This document shows positions 62,295-64,000 of a DNA stretch of 64,000 nucleotides, piece by piece. Each line of letters begins with the position of its first letter. The first letter of the stretch is position 1. The translations under genes and the position numbers were made by a program. The notes under the pieces are model-generated. The model was not told the origin of the DNA. It saw nothing but the letters and a program-made list of their open reading frames with translations, and did no database searches. Location of the stretch: assembly GCA_000151295.1 (NCBI GenBank), contig GG745330.1, positions 1,323,770 through 1,387,769 of the forward strand. The letters run 5' to 3'. This DNA is from Allomyces macrogynus ATCC 38327. Its lineage: Eukaryota > Blastocladiomycota > Blastocladiomycetes > Blastocladiales > Blastocladiaceae.

Positions 62295-64000
62295 ATGAGC
62301 GCGCCGCCGCCGCCGTTCGACGCGGCCACCGTGCGCGCGCGCCAAGTGCAGTGCAAGCAGGCCGCCGTCTACTTCAAGCGGCAAAACAATCTCGGCGCCG
62401 CGCGCGACTGGCTCAAGCACAGCAAGGCCTGCGACATCATTCTCGAAAAGCTCGAGCTTGTCAGCGAAGGCCTGTTTGCGTGGACCGACGTGCAGGACGA
62501 CGCGCCGCCGCTGCCGCCCCCACCACCCCCGCAACTGCTCGACGAGCTTGCGGGACGCAGCGCGGGCACACCTGCGGTGCCGCTGCCGTCAACCGCGTCG
62601 CCGGCACCAGCGAGTTCGGCTGCGGCGGTCCCCAGCACGGCAGGCGATGTGGTTGCGCACCTGATCGACGCGCTGACGGCGCAGTCGGCCGCGTGCACGG
62701 CGGCTGCCGCCTACTACCTCGGCAAGTCGATGAAGCAGGAGGCACTCACGTTCCACCGGATGAAAAAGGCGTTTGGGACCGATTTGGCTGCGCTGCACGA
62801 CGCGCTCGCGCGTGGGCCCGGTGTCGTAGCGCCCGTCTACGAGTACCGCGACGTGCGGTTCCACCAGGAACTGTCGTGCCCGGACCTGAACATGTTCGAG
62901 TACGAGGTGCAGGTCAAGAAGGCGACGGGGCTTGGCGCTAAGGCCGTGACGGGTGATCTGAACTGCTTAGTTATTTGGGACGTGGGGTTCCCGGAGAACG
63001 AGGGGAAAGGGGAAACGCCCATGGTCACGTCGTCGACACCCGACGTTGGTGCGTGTTGTCTTTGTGTGACCCGGTTCCTGGTTTGCGATGATCTCGCTGA
63101 CACACACACGTTGATCTAGACTTTGACTACGCGTTCAAAGTCAAGATCGAGCGCAACAAGCAGTTCCAGCGGCACCTCGAGCGCAAGCGCGCATCGTTTG
63201 AGGTTCTCCACCGGACAGGCGGCCTGCTCGGCTTCTTCTCGTCGCGCATTTCGCTCGGTCGCGCGCAGGTCAAGCTCGACTCGCTGTTGGCCAAGGCCGA
63301 GATTCACCAGGTGCTCCCAGTACGCGTCTCACTTTGTTCTCACCATTACCTGAACCGGTTCGCTCACTCGCCGTGTTCGCGTCCGCAGTTGACTGACGCG
63401 AATCGCCGATCCACGGGCGGGTCGCTCGAAATCAAGATCCGCATGCGGCAGCCGCTGCAAAAGCCCGACATTGTCGAGCGCCAGGAGCGCTGGGTCTTTA
63501 TCCAGTCCCTGCAGGCCACGCCTACGAGCTCGCCCATCGTGGCTTTGCCCACTGCTGCCCTCCCGTTGCCCTCCACGCCAGTCGCGGATGGGCCAGTCGC
63601 TCCACCCGCACCTCCACCCAAGCACCTGTCACCCGCACCACCGCGCACCGAGTCCCCTGCCAACGCACCGCCGTCGCCAAAACCGCTTCCGCCAGCACCA
63701 GCCATTCCCGCGGCGGCCACCGCAGCTTCCCCACCACCACCCGCAGCCGCACCATCCACGTCGCCCGCCCCCGCATCCGCTCCACCCACCTCGGCCTCCC
63801 CCACGCCAAGCACTACCGACGACCTGCAAGACGCGATCGACTGGTTCGAGAACCCGGACACGCTCGTCTCGAACCTGGTGCTCGACGCGGAAATGGAACA
63901 CCTGGCCAAGGGCATTGCGGCGGCACGTGCCGCGCGCGATGCGGCCGCGGCCGACGCGCTCGAGGACCGGCGGTCGGCGTGCCAGGTGAAGCTGACGATG
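62295..64000 (+). CDS. CC2D1/Lgd-type C2-domain protein (3' end outside window)
   Basis: Partial, with exons 62295-63048, 63120-63319 and 63389 to the window end. Two DM14-type blocks precede the C2 domain: AATVRARQVQCKQAAVYFKRQNNLGAARDWLKHSK and AAYYLGKSMKQEALTFHRMKKAFG. The C2 domain follows (SCPDLNMFEYEVQVKKATGL, LNCLVIWDVGFP, DYAFKVKIERNKQFQRHLERKRASFEVLHRTGGLLGFFSSRISLGRAQVKL), then LEIKIRMRQPLQKPDIVERQERWVFI. A Pro/Ala/Ser linker of over 100 residues then leads to DWFENPDTLVSNLVLDAEME. Relatives bind Shrub/CHMP4 of ESCRT-III and control endosomal sorting. Animal members usually have four DM14 repeats; I see two here. The end of the gene is not in the window. Confidence 0.88.

Noticed and set aside
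1..64000. CRISPR arrays, rRNA or bacterial operons
   Set aside because: No regularly spaced short repeats apart from the retroelement leader, no rRNA-like blocks, and genes are spliced and monocistronic.

Overview
This is nuclear DNA from a GC-rich eukaryote with small, tightly packed, intron-bearing genes. Most introns are about 50-150 bases, and gene neighbours are often divergent or convergent pairs a few hundred bases apart. The gene set points to a flagellated, zoospore-forming early-diverging fungus. There are two axonemal dynein genes (DNAI3/IC140-type and ODAD4/TTC25-type). There are also fungal or opisthokont genes: a PMT4-type protein O-mannosyltransferase, an Rvs167-type BAR-SH3 protein, DSN1/Mis13, PEX3, a BAF60-type SWI/SNF subunit and an animal-like phosphorylase kinase alpha/beta subunit. 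High GC would fit Blastocladiomycota, but that placement is an inference that I could not test.

Layout. 1-498: C-terminal end of an unidentified gene. 1481-4763: two tandem fascin-like beta-trefoil genes, the second broken by a frameshift and a stop. 5033-16851: a Ty3/Gypsy chromovirus arranged LTR-internal-LTR-internal-LTR, with one 5-bp target duplication at the outer ends. Both gag-pol frames are intact and all three LTRs look identical. It sits 193 bp upstream of the dynein gene. 17045-20351: dynein intermediate chain DNAI3. 20589-21805 (-): CIAPIN1/Dre2. 22290-27138: phosphorylase kinase regulatory subunit. 27450-29129 (-): BAF60/SMARCD. 29412-30581: holocytochrome c synthase with four CPVDH repeats. 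30903-33488 (-): PMT4. 33924-35285 (-): SET-domain methyltransferase. 35603-37116 (-): SLC35F-type transporter. 37912-39164: peroxisomal adenine nucleotide carrier. 39445-41390 (-): DNA primase large subunit. 41903-43338: PEX3. 43662-45293 (-): BAR-SH3 protein. 45673-47655 (-): METTL17/Rsm22. 47917-49835: DSN1. 50247-51260 (-): protein of unknown function. 52209-53615: intronless B12-binding-type radical SAM protein of bacterial appearance. 53764-55952 (-): ODAD4. 56396-58200: CDF zinc transporter. 58368-59330 (-): mitochondrial uL4m. 59735-60153: NDUFS5. 60650-61752 (-): carnitine/acylcarnitine carrier. 62295-64000: CC2D1/Lgd, cut by the window end.

Functional themes are ordinary housekeeping: mitochondria (HCCS, METTL17, uL4m, NDUFS5, carnitine carrier), peroxisomes (PEX3, adenine nucleotide carrier), flagellum (DNAI3, ODAD4), and chromosome, replication and chromatin functions (DSN1, PRI2, BAF60). 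There is no operon-like logic. The most interesting points are the tandem young retroelement with its leader minisatellite and LTR hairpin, an unusual 5' splice-site preference (GTNCG) with 16-nt and 8-nt exons, the PhK gene, the four-motif heme lyase and the probably transferred radical SAM gene. I found no CRISPR array, rRNA or tRNA gene. Exon limits were set by eye from reading frame, GT-AG ends and protein-family continuity. Where summed exon lengths are quoted they give whole codon numbers.
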